Below are positions 1-12,047 of a DNA stretch of 64,000 nucleotides, piece by piece. Source of the DNA: Ailanthus altissimus (lineage: Eukaryota; Streptophyta; Magnoliopsida; Sapindales; Simaroubaceae); contig OX327702.1 in NCBI GenBank assembly GCA_946807835.1, positions 10,540,001 to 10,604,000 of the forward strand, in the 5' to 3' direction. Under the pieces are notes generated by a model. That model was not told the DNA's origin, did not search any database, and saw nothing but the letters and a program-made list of their open reading frames with translations. Position numbers and translations under genes: made by a program. Within the stretch, counting starts at the first letter, position 1. Each line of letters begins with the position of its first letter.

Positions 1-660
1 CAATGGCTTGAACCCGGACTGAATTATTTGGATATGCATAATTGCTTGGAAATTAAAATTCTTAAGAGCCCACCAAGTAGGAATTTTATTTTGTTTAATA
101 GTGTTGGGAATGCACCACCTTCGCATGTTCGCTAGATTAACCTGGAAGAAATCATGTGAGGACAAAGCTGAGTTGCAACATAAAAGACGACAGTGTTTGT
201 GGGGTTGGATTTTTTTTCTTTGGGTATAGGAGTCGTTACTGAATGTTATGGTAAATTTTACCTCTGTTCATTTGAAGAAAAAGAAAAAGAGGAGCAGGAT
301 GGGGGCGGTTCCGTCTTCTATACTAGACTTATTTAGATGTACACTAGAGATATACATACATGTAAGTGCGGGTATCGGTGAGATATAGTTAGCAGGAGCA
401 TCAGGAGTGCGGTTCAAATTACCTCTGCCCTTTGCTTAGTGAGCAATGTGGAAGTTGTCATTTAGCTCTGCACACTCAGAGATATGTTATGTTAAACTCA
501 TCTCTTGTAAAGAAATAAACAGATGTGCATGTTTTTACTTTATCTGGATGATTCATGATGGTGTTTTATTTGATGGCAACTAGTTATATCTTTTGTTATT
601 GACAAATTGTCTTTGTATTAAGTTGTTCTCTGACTTCTGGGGTAATTTTTTCAGTAGTCC
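1..660 (+). other. Non-coding flank with possible 3' UTR of an upstream gene and leader of RPS15A copy
   Basis: No protein is recognised here. The stretch is less AT-rich than the repeats further on and contains an AATAAA hexamer at 514-519, so it may hold the 3' untranslated end of a + strand gene lying to the left. The last part (about 600-655) ends in a T-rich run followed by CAG, 17 bases before the RPS15A start codon. That looks like the end of a leader intron, an arrangement common in plant ribosomal protein genes. Both readings are inference. Confidence 0.25.
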
Positions 661-672
661 ATCTTTGTAAGG

Positions 673-1324
<652 letters not shown>

Positions 1325-1650
1325 TAGGGAGAGTTCTTGCAGTTAGGATTTTTTTTTCATTATGCCCAAAGTTACTTGTTTTGTGGGTGATCTGCTGTAA
1401 TCAAACTAAAATGTTATGATTCAGTGTCTGTTTCTATTTAAAAAAAATTTAATATCAAGGCACCATGATCAATATTGAAGTTTTATTTCCTTATGTTATA
1501 AATGAGTATTTGTATTTGTTTATTCTGTGCACGTATATATATATAATATATATATAGTTAAATATAAATTTTATATTTCAAATATATAAGCATAATATTA
1601 TTGCATATATTTTTCTCAAGTACTGGGCAATTAAGTTAAATTGCTAACAA
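1325..1650. other. 3' flank of RPS15A copy, AT-rich
   Basis: Contains the presumed 3' UTR and a short TA-rich microsatellite around 1533-1556. No gene is seen. Confidence 0.4.
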
Positions 1651-2196
1651 GGATGGATGACAAAATTTGAGTCTCAATTTAGGTTTTGCCTCATCTGAAC
1701 TTGGACTCAAAATTTTTATAGGATTTTGATTTTTGGGTTTATTTCAGTTACGGGTTGAAACTGGCTTTGATTCGGGCTAGGTCAAAGATTTTGAAAGTTC
1801 GGATTTGTACCTAGAATTTTTTTTAAATTTTTTGTTAGAAGTCATTAATTTGTTAAATTTCAAAAGTTTGTTTGTTAGACAATTGAGATTGCATAATTAA
1901 TTGTATTAATGTTATTAGATTTTAATAAAAAAAATCTCATCTTATAAAATTCTACATTAATTTAAAAAAATGTTAATTTACTAATAGTAATATTTAGATT
2001 GTAATAACTCATTAATAAGTCAACGTTTTAATAATTAAATTTTTTTAATAAAAAATAATATTATTATTTATTAAAACTAGAATAAGTAAACATCCGGATT
2101 GGCTAAAAACCCAAAATAATAATAATAAAGAAATCCGGATTTTAACATGCATTTATTCAAAGTTTTCTGAGTTTAAGTTTTTTTTGTCAACCCTAC
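1651..2196. mobile_element. Degenerate hAT-like MITE remnant
   Basis: The ends resemble an inverted pair: GGATGGATGACAAAA at the left and, read on the - strand, GTAGGGTTGACAAAA at the right. The interior is AT-rich and non-coding. Flanks GCTAACAA and GCTAAGGA are only a weak match for an 8-bp target duplication. The pattern of G/C-containing ends opening into short aattt-rich interiors is typical of small plant hAT MITEs. Family assignment is tentative. Confidence 0.35.
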
Positions 2197-2709
2197 AGCT
2201 AAGGAATGTCGGAGGCCCCCCAGAAATGGCAAAGAGAATGTTTCTCATACAATCTAGAGTAAGGTCCAGAGAGAAGTTGCTAGTTTTTGTTTCCATAAAT
2301 AAATGAACAAATAAAATAATAAAATCTCAAGTTTGACTACAACGCATATTGCATATTAACTAGGTATTGCATGAAGAAGTGGAACTCAATATCAACACCC
2401 AAGCGAAACGGAGTACCTCTTGTTACAGGAAAAAGGCAATAGACAAACAAATAATGACAAACACAAAATTTCTTACCAATGAAATACACTTATCATTACA
2501 AGTGAGAATTGTTGGAATTTATTACCATCATTCAATATCGTGAGCCTTATAAAAGCCAATTAACCAAAAAATTGATTATAAGCACATTTGCAGAACCAAT
2601 GTGTGACCATGCAAGTAGTATCTTGTAACAATAATCGGACATGTATGTAACATCATATCTGTATCAAACATCACAACACCCCAATCTATCACTTCTTGGG
2701 ATTGAATAA
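2197..2709 (-). other. Probable 3' UTR and downstream flank of the pyrophosphatase gene
   Basis: This lies directly downstream of the stop codon of the - strand pyrophosphatase gene. A - strand AATAAA (TTTATT on +) near 2518 could be its polyadenylation signal. No reading frame is recognised. Confidence 0.4.
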
Positions 2710-5022
2710 CTACCGCCTCAAGCTCTCTACAATGTAATCAGCATAGAGATTCCTTCAAAATAAAATAAATATATCATGAGCTTAAAACCATAATCACAAT
2801 CAATCTGTGCATGAATAGTGCCCACAATCACGACGTATCACAAAATAATGTAATTTGTATGTGCAAATTTTGTCCAACAACCAGATGTTTAATATTTGAC
2901 TCTTGGATCAGTCGGGAAAAATACAATAAGAAATATTTTTTTAAAAAAATCAGCCTCAAGTAACAAAATTGATCAAACAGAAGAAATTGTGAGCTCAGAT
3001 ATCAATAGGTATTGAATGATTACTAAATGGCATCTTTTGCGAGTATGTATGTCTCCAAGTCAACATTAGCATCAGAAAGGACTATCACTTACATGGAATG
3101 CTGGATTGCATCATAAGCATCAGTGGCTGGCAGAAAGTCATTCACAGCAACTTCCTTGTTCTCATTTTTCTTGTCTAAGAAATTTATTAAGTAAAAGAAG
3201 ACTATAAATTTCCTCGTATCATTAAAGAAAAGCATTTCACAAATAAAATATGTGATTGCAGACATTCTGTTGCATTGTAATATTTTAGAAAGGATACAGT
3301 CTTCAAAGAAACAGCGAATCTCAGCCAGACGATGTGGTGGAAGCTCCTTAATGTCATTGTAGTGACGGTATTCAGGATCATCAGCACAGACAGCAATTAT
3401 CTTGTCATCTTTCTCACCCTGAATTCATCAAATTTATGTTTTCCTCAGAACACATATTCACCTGGAAGAACTCATATCTGCAAGGAATTTAAATACCTGA
3501 TCAATCATAGGCATGAGTCCAATGGCTTTAGCCCGAAGAAAGCAGCCTGGAAGAACTGGTTCCTGACATGTTATCAAATTTGATAAATAAGCATTTTCAT
3601 AACTCAAAAACTTTCAAATGTATCCGGGCTTAGTAGCCCCCAAAACATTTGAAATCCAAGGGTGCCAAAGGGTAACAATGCATGAATCTCTAAAATGCCA
3701 AATGAAATCAATACTGATAAATCATTTTCAGATTTTGGATTGTTGTTGATCTCAACTGCATTGGACATTGAATGAAAAGTGCTCCCAAGCAAGTAACAAT
3801 TGTCAACAAACATACATGCAACAGTACAACATTTTCAATGAAAATGGACATCACAGAGCATACCTGCATGATAATTAGGACATCCAAGGGATCATTGTCT
3901 TCACAAAGTGTACGAGGTATGAAACCATAGTTATGTGGGTACACTACTGAAGAGTAAAGTACACGATCAACCTGCACATTTATCATACTTTTAGTAACCA
4001 ATTGTGAATGATAGAAAGCATAGAGAAAATAGGCTTGGCGCAGAAGGTTACCTTGATCAGTCCAGTTTTTTTGTCAAGTTCATATTTCACCTTGCTCCCT
4101 TTCCCAATTTCAATCACCTACACACATTAGCCAAATTTTCACTTTAATGGGCAAGCAATAATTTCAAATGTATCAAATTCATGCATAAAGAATCAGTCAA
4201 ATGACACATTTAGTTAACTGGATGAACAGCTTTCTTTTCTTGAATAAATAGAAATTCAAAAACATATCATAGGTGACACTATTTGTAGAATCTAAAAAAG
4301 GTGTAAAGTTTAATGTACGCTGCCGAATCCCCAAGTCACTTGTTCAAACTAGAAGAAGCATGAATGGCTACTGAAGAATCAGAGACAAAGTTACATCAAA
4401 AGCATGTCAATATGTCATGCTACATCACAGTGGGAAACAGGAGTGAAAACTAAGATAATTTTGGTCTTCTGATTTTCATAAGTGCATGCGAGTACTATAG
4501 CTCCTCATAAGCAAAATATTACACACAGATCATTAATGGCAGCAGAACTATTCCCATTAATACGCTGATATAAAATAGAATGTGTTGCTGGTCCTCTTGA
4601 AGTGCTTTGACCGAAGTACCAGGTTTCTACTGGGTTCCAATAATATATGTTCACCAGCAGAGAAGAATTACATGCATATAAGTATATGTATATGATAAGT
4701 AAGACTGTCCAAAAAATACAGTGACCAAATGGTACTGCAAGTTCAGTATCTTACACAATTGAAAATCTTCGGAGCTCCAGGTCCTGCATTTCAAATGACA
4801 AAGGAATGATATAATAAGTTCTAATATCATTTAGTAAATAAATAACCAAGTACTAACACCATGTGTCTTATAACAATATTACATACCTATCTCAAGATCA
4901 TGCCAAGGATGTGCAGCAACAGACCTCCTGGTCATAGAAGAAAGTATCCTTTCATTAAGAGGAGGTTGTGCTGGAGGATGAGAGACAATAGTTTTGCTTG
5001 GACTCTCAATTGGTGGAGCCAT
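2710..5022 (-). CDS. PPA: Soluble inorganic pyrophosphatase (family I), 8 coding exons, 216 aa
   Basis: Hydrolyses pyrophosphate to two phosphates with Mg2+, pulling biosynthetic reactions forward; plant forms act mainly in the cytosol. Coding exons on the - strand, in order: 4887-5022, 4755-4783, 4052-4117, 3864-3971, 3497-3562, 3298-3418, 3093-3174, 2710-2752. All junctions are GT-AG and the frame holds throughout, giving 216 residues plus TAG, within the usual 211-218 for plant PPA. The start ATG (5022-5020) begins [10 protein letters not shown], and the N-terminus has the plant motif [18 protein letters not shown]. The family signature DNDPLD lies at residues 102-107, with the three metal-binding Asp at 102, 104 and 107. 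[28 protein letters not shown] and [18 protein letters not shown] are also present. Unusual substitutions are Cys at 171 (normally the second Arg of EIRRFFED) and Asn at 204 (normally Asp of SMDLY). Neither breaks the frame. It is probably functional. Confidence 0.96.
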
Positions 5023-5024
5023 AA

Positions 5025-6044
5025 CTGCAACATTAAACAAATATAATGTTAATAAATGTGGAACTAGCTCTAGTAACAAAATCCGATAATATATCCCTCA
5101 AAAACAATTAGTTTTCCAATATTTTCTAACAACTGAAAATATGTAAAAAGAAGTTCTTAAATAGTTTGTATTCGACAATTAATATGTATTAAACTGAAAT
5201 CTTTATATTCATTAAACCAACTTGAGTTCATATGAACTTAATGTATAATTATGATACCTTTGAAGAGAAAACTAATATTTTTAGATAGTTCATATTTGCA
5301 ATCTCACAACTATTTTGGACATTGTTTGGCTAATTTTTCATGTTATTTTCCAGCTCAAAAAGCGATATAAGTATTTTCCTCAATGCAAACCAAACAATAC
5401 CTAACTGTTCAAATATTGAACATCGAAGTATAGTCAATGAAGATCAAGGCACCACAGCAAAATATTCTTCTATTTTTGGCAAAAAGTAAGCAAAGATTAC
5501 TTCATTTCTTATCTAATGCTTCCAATTAGATAACATCATTTCTGAAATGTATCATAATACCAGCATTGAAATTCTACTTTTCTGTACGAATACTATAAAT
5601 CTAAGAGAACAAGCTCAGCTCTAGGCTCTAGCTGACGGTAACTCTAATCCGTTCCAAATGCCAAAAAAAACAAAAAAACAAAATAAGAAAATTTTGCATA
5701 TATAGACGAACAAAAAAAAAAATTAAAAAATACTTATCGGATTAACAATCCTTGTACCGACAAAGCAATTCGTTCATATATAAAACAGACCTTACAAACA
5801 AAAGAGCAAACCAAGCGTGAAAGTCACGCATGTCTCATGATACAGAAGAAAAAGCAAAATACACGCGTGAGCTTCCGTGAGCAAGCACTCAGAAAGACAA
5901 ACATATATTTCAGCAAGACTTGTTATCAGATCCAGAAACAGAATAAAGATCGGAAAAAAAAAAGCGGAAATCGGCTCAAGAAGTATAAAAAAAAAACCCT
6001 AGAAAATGACGATCTCGGAGTTACAAAGCGATTTTAAAACGTAC
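5025..6044 (-). other. Leader (5' UTR) intron of the pyrophosphatase gene
   Basis: On the - strand a GTACGT donor (6044-6039) and a TTGCAG acceptor (ending at 5025) bound a 1,020-bp intron, two bases before the ATG. The upstream non-coding exon would run from about 6045 to 6200. Long leader introns of this kind often raise expression in plant housekeeping genes. The splice sites are seen; use of the intron is inferred. Confidence 0.65.
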
Positions 6045-6248
6045 CGGTACCGCTAACGGTTCAGGTTCTGATCGCCAAACAAGACGAAGTTTCAAGACAA
6101 GAGAACAAAGAAAACACACAGATCTCAAAAAGTAGAGAGAGGTAAAAAGGAGTAATGGCGAAGATAAAAGTGAAGTCTCTCTACAGGGCGCTTAAGTAGA
6201 GGAAAGCAGAGAGAACTGATACGCGTTCCCGCTCGCTTTCTCTTTGCC

Positions 6249-6256
6249 TTTTAAAG
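6249..6256 (-). promoter_or_regulatory. TATA-like element of the pyrophosphatase promoter
   Basis: On the - strand this reads TTTAAAAG, about 30 bases before a CT-rich stretch (6180-6220) suited to transcription start and 5' UTR. There is no experimental support. Confidence 0.4.
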
Positions 6257-6764
6257 GCCATTTAGTGGGGAAAAAATAGATAATATGACCGATAAAAATA
6301 AATGTGCCAAAAGAAGAGAAAATTCTTACGTTTCGATACAGTGAAACAAAGAAGGTTCACGGAATAGAATCGCAGTATATTCTGTGAAACGAAAGTTTCA
6401 TGAATCCAGCTGTCAAGAAGCGGAACGTTTAGAAATATTATTCGGTGATGAGAGAGTGTTGTGGGGCCACTTTGGACAAAAACGGAGTTCCTAACGGTCA
6501 CGAGTGTTTAATTGTTTAAATGCGCGAGGGATAATACGAAGGGTCCAGAGTCTCTTCCAAACTAAATTTTTGCTTCATTTTCTATGAGATGGATGATTAT
6601 TAAAAAAATAAATTTTTACTACTCATATTTAATATAAAACCCATCCAAAACATTTTTAAAATATTAAATAAAGCTTAACTTAAAATAAAATCTTAATTCT
6701 AAATAGCAGTGTGTTATCTTAAAAAAAAATTGATAGTGTGGTGGGTGGGATGTGTTTTGCCATT
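6257..6764. other. Upstream flank of pyrophosphatase gene
   Basis: Moderately AT-rich, non-coding; the part next to 6257 presumably carries the upstream promoter. Nothing else is recognised. Confidence 0.35.
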
Positions 6765-6772
6765 ATCATATA

Positions 6773-7200
6773 CAAGTGGCAAATTTTTCACACTCAAATC
6801 GATTTAAAAATTTTGACTTAAAATTTTCGAGTCAATTAAAGTTTAAATATTTATATCCAAACAAAATTTGTTTCAAGTCCAAACAAAGATAAATATATAT
6901 ATATATAGTCCAATTAAAATTTATCTTATATATACATATATATATATTAAAAAATAACCTAAGATCCAAAACAAAAACATATCAAAAGAAATTTATAAAA
7001 ACCCACATAAAATTCAGTTTAATTTTTAAACTAGACCAAGAGAAAAATCCAACCTAGTCCAACACAAGCAATGGAACTTGAATTTGAATTGATTTGAGAT
7101 AAAAACTCAAATCAAAGTTTGATGAGGACAGATTTTTACGATACTCAAATTTAGTTGGAATAAATCGAACTAAAGTCGAACTCGAGTCTGGGCACTCATA
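6773..7200. mobile_element. Small non-autonomous element (hAT-like MITE), 428 bp
   Basis: Flanked by an 8-bp direct repeat with one mismatch: ATCATATA (6765-6772) and ATCATATG (7201-7208). The ends are degenerate inverted repeats: CAAGTGGCAAATTTTTCAC at the left, and TATGAGTGCCCAGACTCGAG at the right when read on the - strand. The 8-bp duplication fits hAT elements. No coding capacity. Confidence 0.55.
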
Positions 7201-7208
7201 ATCATATG

Positions 7209-7989
7209 TGTCAAAGATTTTTGTTTGTGGAATTATTAATAAAAATTAACAATTGCATAACAAGTGGTTATTAATAAATAACACATTATTTCAAATATAA
7301 ATTTTATATTTCAACTATTTATTTATTACACTATTCTATTAAATATTTGTCAAAATATATAAAGTAGCCAAATCATATTTTAGAAAGAAGATATATTAAT
7401 AATGAGACAGGATCATGGTTTTATATTTTTGGCACAACATTTTATATGATTTTTAGACTATTAAAGAATACACATTTGATGGTTCAAATTAAATTCTAAA
7501 TATATATTAATTATAATGCATTAATTATGCAATTGAGCCATTATATATGTAAAATCTAATGGTCTACCAATTGTGTACGATATGTCAAAAATATAATATT
7601 ATAAATTTTGTCTTATTATTGATATATCCTCTTTAAAAAGAAAGATTTACCTACCTCATATATTTTGGTTTGGACAAAATTTTAGTTGAATAGTGCTACA
7701 AATATTTAGCTTAGCATTTCAAATAATGTGTTATAAAGTGACAATTTATTATGTAGTTATTAATTTTTTTTATTAATATAATAATTATACAATACTAATC
7801 AACAATTAATACATCAAATGTTATATTACTTTATATAACATTACTCCTTTTAATAATATGTTTATATCACAATATTTATATATATACACATACATTCATA
7901 TAGTTGACGTGGAATTGCTTTCTTCCGTGGAAACCATTAATATTACATTATATTGCTTGTTTGATGGAAGCCACTTTTGACATATCAAA

Positions 7990-8021
<32 letters not shown>

Positions 8022-8760
8022 AAAATTTAATAAATTACATCACTTATTAAATAAATTTTTTTTTGTATACGTCATAAAAATTTTATAGCATATTATAAAA
8101 TATGTATTAATTATAAAAAATTATAAATTTATTATATAGTGACATATATTAATATTATTTATTATATGATGTGTTACATAGTTATTAGGTTATTTATCTT
8201 TATTTCTCTCTCTTTATATATATATATATAAGAAATTCTACTTAAAATATGTTATTTTATAAAAATAATATTATATTTTTTAAATAATATTTTAATTTTT
8301 TATTATTTTAAATAATGTATTAAGTAGTTATGTGGTGAAATGATAATTTTAAAATTTACATAATTAATTATTTGATACATCAATTTAAAATAAAAAATTT
8401 ATAATATTATTTACGAAGTGTATTATTACTTTTTTATAAATAAAAAAGCAATAATGATATAAAAGTATGTTAAAAAAAATTAAAATTTATTTATTTATAA
8501 AACTTTTAAATTGGGTATGATGTGAATTTACAAATTTGGACATGGTTTGTTGGTTTGGTCGAGCGGAATTCCACTCACAGCATAAAAAAACGGAACTTTA
8601 GTTGAAACTTGCCAATCAAACCTCTTCGCTTCCGTGGTGCCACGATCTGATTGGAAACTCTCCAGTTGTAAGTTGTAAGCCACTAAAACCCAAGTCCTTA
8701 TCTGTTCTCTGTTAATGTGTTTTAACAATTACTTTTTCAAAAAGTATTTTATTTCCCACG
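7209..8760. other. AT-rich intergenic DNA with TA microsatellites
   Basis: No gene, RNA or clear element seen. Simple TA runs occur at about 7990-8022 and 8214-8230. The sequence is mostly A/T homopolymer-like. Confidence 0.5.
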
Positions 8761-8953
8761 GAAGTGGAGTTGAATGAATGAATTTCACCAAACGGCTGCG
8801 CCATTGGTTATCAACAACTATATCATCCCGCAGCGAAACACAGTGAATCAGCGAGCCCTCAGCAATCTCGCCCACTTTCTAACTTCAGCTGGTTTTTTTT
8901 TCCCGGTCAAAACAAGCCAACTGCGCCCCAAGATTTGCAGCCGCGAGAAGCTC

Positions 8954-8963
8954 TATATATATA
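8954..8963 (+). promoter_or_regulatory. TATA box of the rhodanese-like gene
   Basis: TATATATATA sits about 155 bases before the main start codon, in a locally GC-richer 250-bp island (8770-9010) that contrasts with the surrounding AT-rich DNA. Transcription would start near 8985-8995, giving a leader of about 120 bases. That makes this look like an intact promoter. Confidence 0.55.
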
Positions 8964-8979
8964 CACACCCAACTTCTTC

Positions 8980-9066
8980 ATGGGTTCGCTTGAAAACAGG
9001 TTTCTGAAGCTGACTTTTCGTATCTTATTTCTCCGTACACACAATATAAATATATATAGTACGTAG
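8980..9066 (+). other. Upstream ORF in the leader of the rhodanese-like gene (28 codons)
   Basis: ATG at 8980 opens a 28-codon frame beginning MGSLENRFLK and ending TAG at 9064-9066, 42 bases before the main ATG. If transcription starts upstream of 8980 it would be a translated upstream ORF. If it starts further down the ORF is not in the mRNA. Confidence 0.35.
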
Positions 9067-9108
9067 TTTTAGATCACATTTTCATTTTTGACTTCATTTT
9101 AAGTTGAT

Positions 9109-9257
9109 ATGGGTGTTTCTTGCAACTGGGTTGTATTTCTTCGTGGGTTGTTTCTTCTGCTTCTTATCTCTCATAGCTCTGGAGCAGAAGTTATTACTGT
9201 TGATGTTAAAGCAGCTAAGAATCTTATTGACTCTGGCTGTGGCTATATTGATGTTAG
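9109..9257 (+). pseudogene. Orphan first exon of a rhodanese-like sulfurtransferase (STR type) with signal peptide
   Basis: ATG at 9109 opens MGVSCNWVVFLRG, a hydrophobic LFLLLLISHSSGA (about residues 14-26, signal-peptide-like), then AEVITVDVKAAKNLIDSG and YIDV with a split Arg. The exon ends in phase 2 at AG|GTACAG. This is the start of the single-domain plant rhodanese fold (senescence/dark-inducible, STR16/18-like), where VDVxxAxxLxDSGxxYxDVR precedes the second exon. No second exon (EEFxxGH region), active-site CQSG loop or GGY motif was found on + in the next ~8 kb, which are AT-rich and repeat-filled. Either the intron is very long or the gene is truncated by repeat insertion. Family recognition is good; the loss of the remainder is inference. 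Confidence 0.7.
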
Positions 9258-10050
9258 GTACAGCTCTCTCTAGTTCCATATTTTCTCTCTCTCTATCTCA
9301 GCAAGGAGTTACTGAACCTGAAAACCTTCATATTTTGGAAACTTTGGATTCATATAATTTTTTTTATGATTGCCGTATTAAGTAGTTTTTATGTTCGACA
9401 ATGTGCATAATTTCTAATCTAATGTTAAATATAAATTCTCTATTACTGATCCATTTTGGTAGTTTCAAAAGTTACCAAATAACAATATGAGATATTACTT
9501 TAAATTCAATGAATTATGTTATGTGACTCGTTGATATAAGACAGATTTGATGACTAGAAAATTTTCTCCTTTTTATATAAAAATTTAATAACATTTAAGT
9601 ATAATAATATTTCAAAGCATTTAAATATAATAAAAAAATGTATGTTTGTTTCATTGAAAAATGCTATTTTCTATGAAAAAATAAAACTAAGATATTTAAT
9701 AAAATCGGTTGGGAAGACAAGTAGGAGAGATCATAATTCATAATGAAAGAAGATGTGGTAATGTTTATGCACCATTTAGCTTAAGTTGGGGTTTCAAGTT
9801 TTAAGAATGGATTAGAGAGTTTTTTATTTTTTTTAATTATTAGAGATAGTTGATAGTTATAATATAATTATTTTAGTTGACAATTGTAATTCACAATTAT
9901 AAAACAGTTGTAGTATAATTATTGACAATTGTAATTATTCAAAATATACTCTTTATAGTGCAATATTTGTTATATATAAAAAAAAAAGATGTGGGGGTAG
10001 CAAACACATGGGATGAGGGCTCAGCAGTGATGAAAGAAAAAAATTAGTTG
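9258..10050. other. AT-rich sequence after the orphan exon
   Basis: No continuing exon or other gene recognised. Confidence 0.4.
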
Positions 10051-10056
10051 AAGCTA

Positions 10057-10612
10057 TTTAGGATAGATAATTTGTTTCGAACTCAAATTTAAAAAAATTT
10101 AAAATTTGACTTAAAAAATTTAAATTTTTATCTGAATTCAAAACCCTCATTTTTTTTAGAAATCCGAATCTAAGTTGGATCCAAGTTATTAGAAATTTAG
10201 CCCAAATTTAAATTTTTTTAAAAAATTTAAATTAATTCATAATTTTTTATATATAAATCTAACAATTACTTTACAAAATAAATGTTCTAAAATTTAATTT
10301 TAACCTAAAAAATAAAAAAATAAAATACGAATAAAAATATATATTAAATTATAAATACAAATTATAAAATACAAATTTTACAATCTAATAATTATTTTAT
10401 AAAATAAATATTCTAAATATTTAAATTTTATTAAAATAATAAAAATTTTGAAAAATATTAATAAAAAAACCAATTCAACTTAAATCTGGCTCATTTAAGA
10501 AAAATTCAGACTAAACCTAAATTTTAAATTTAAAAAAAATTTAAATTTAAATTTAAATTTAAATTAAGATAAACTCAAACCCAAATCTAAATTCAAATTT
10601 TACCGTCCTAAA
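10057..10612. mobile_element. AT-rich MITE-like remnant
   Basis: The left edge reads AGGATAGATAATTTG and the right edge on the - strand TAGGACGGTAAAATTTG, a degenerate inverted pair enclosing A/T-rich DNA with repeated aaattt blocks. No convincing target duplication is seen, so this is only a possible MITE. Confidence 0.3.
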
Positions 10613-11487
10613 ATTGTCATTTCTCATCCAGCATAAACGTGCCATACAAATATTCTTATCTTAACATCGCTCGTCAAATCTGCGTAAGAGCTTTGTTGGA
10701 TTGCCAATCCATTACTCAACTTTAGGCACTAACTCCCTTGACTTGTTGTCCTTGCCCTTCGGTCTTCAACCTACCAGTCTTCCAATTTTCTATTGCTTAC
10801 TGCTTGTTCTTTCGGCCAATTGGCGTTTCGGCTCATCACCTATTTGGGCCACGTAGTATTAATTACCTCAATAGTACCCAAAATTAAAAATAAAATAAAA
10901 TGCTGTAAGTTTGGTCATGAAAGGCGGTTTTTAATTAATTTGAACATTCTATTTGACTTGGACAATGCTTGAGGTCGAGCCATTCTTTGATTTTGGAAAC
11001 GAACCTGACTCAGTCAATTACTGGACTCTTCTTCATGGTCAAGCCCAGCCACTTTGCATGATTTGTTCAAATTTCTTCCATTTGCCTCGGACTCCAGTGT
11101 TTTCGGAGTCAAATTTTTAAATAAAAGGAACAATATAAACAATATTCGTCGGGAGATGGCCCCTCAACAACAGCATAAAATTGTCGGGCCATAAAGAAAA
11201 TTTTGCAACTTCCACCGACAGATCTCGATGGCACTGGATTAACTAATTCTACTTCTAGAACTAAAATTTTAGTTATTAAAAGTTTGATTTTAATTGAAAA
11301 TTTTAACACTTTTTGTATAATTGGAAGCTAAATAATATGCAACTTTATTTGCTAAATAAAAATTTTATATACATATATATATATATGTATTTATATGGTG
11401 GAGTTTCTTTAACTTTTGACTTAAAATAATAACTTAAAATTTTATTCATTGATTTTTTTAATAATTAATGGTATAAAATTGACAGCA
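10613..11487. other. Intergenic DNA, nothing recognised
   Basis: The part at 10,630-11,110 is less AT-rich than its surroundings but carries no recognisable protein or repeat. Confidence 0.4.
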
Positions 11488-11565
11488 TTTAAAGATGGCA
11501 AATGGAGGCACCACCCTACCCCAAAATTTAAAGATGGCAAATGGGCCTTACCACCCTACCCCGAA
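11488..11565 (+). repeat. 39-bp tandem duplication
   Basis: Two head-to-tail units (11488-11526 and 11527-11565) begin TTTAAAGATGGCAAATGG and end CACCCTACCCC plus four bases. It may be part of the left edge of a decayed hAT-like element whose other G/C-rich edge lies at about 13,200-13,310. Confidence 0.7.
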
Positions 11566-12047
11566 TGGTCCAATAGCGTGTCATGCTTGAATAGCACAGT
11601 AGTTTGTTGTGTATGAACGACATAACCCATCAAGTTTTATTGTGAGGGTTACGATATGTAGCCTAGCGTATTGTGCTGACACGGCTCATTGTGGGCTCGG
11701 CACAGCATAATCCGTGAGTTATGCTTATTTTTTAATTTTTTTTAAATTTTAAATATTTAATATTTTTAATTTTTAATTTTTTTAATCATACAATATTTAA
11801 AATTTTAATTATAATTATTTTAATTTAATAAAAATAAATATTTATAATAACAATTAAGATTATAATTTAGATAGGATTGAAAATTTGAAATGTCTTTGTA
11901 ATCATAATTTATAAATTCATAATTAAAATTTTAAAATTGTAATTCCATTAAAGATAAAAATTTATATTATTTTAATTTTTAAATATGAAATTATTGAATA
12001 TAAATAAAAAAATAAATTCTAAAATTTCAATATAAATTTATTAAAAT
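11566..12047. other. Edge of a decayed element, then AT-rich DNA
   Basis: GC-richer sequence with GGCTC/GCACAG words (11,570-11,730) resembles the subterminal part of plant hAT-like elements and is echoed near 13,200-13,310. The remainder is A/T-rich and featureless. Confidence 0.3.

Noticed and set aside
3332..3583. 83-codon + strand open frame
   Set aside because: Antisense shadow of pyrophosphatase exons and introns, which splice correctly on -.
8528..8728. 66-codon - strand frame upstream of the sulfurtransferase promoter
   Set aside because: No recognisable domain and no splice or promoter context; probably chance in a locally GC-richer patch.
9104..9385. 93-codon frame LFLLLLL-like beginning at 9104
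   Set aside because: It is the +1 shadow of the rhodanese first exon, which reads from the ATG at 9109.
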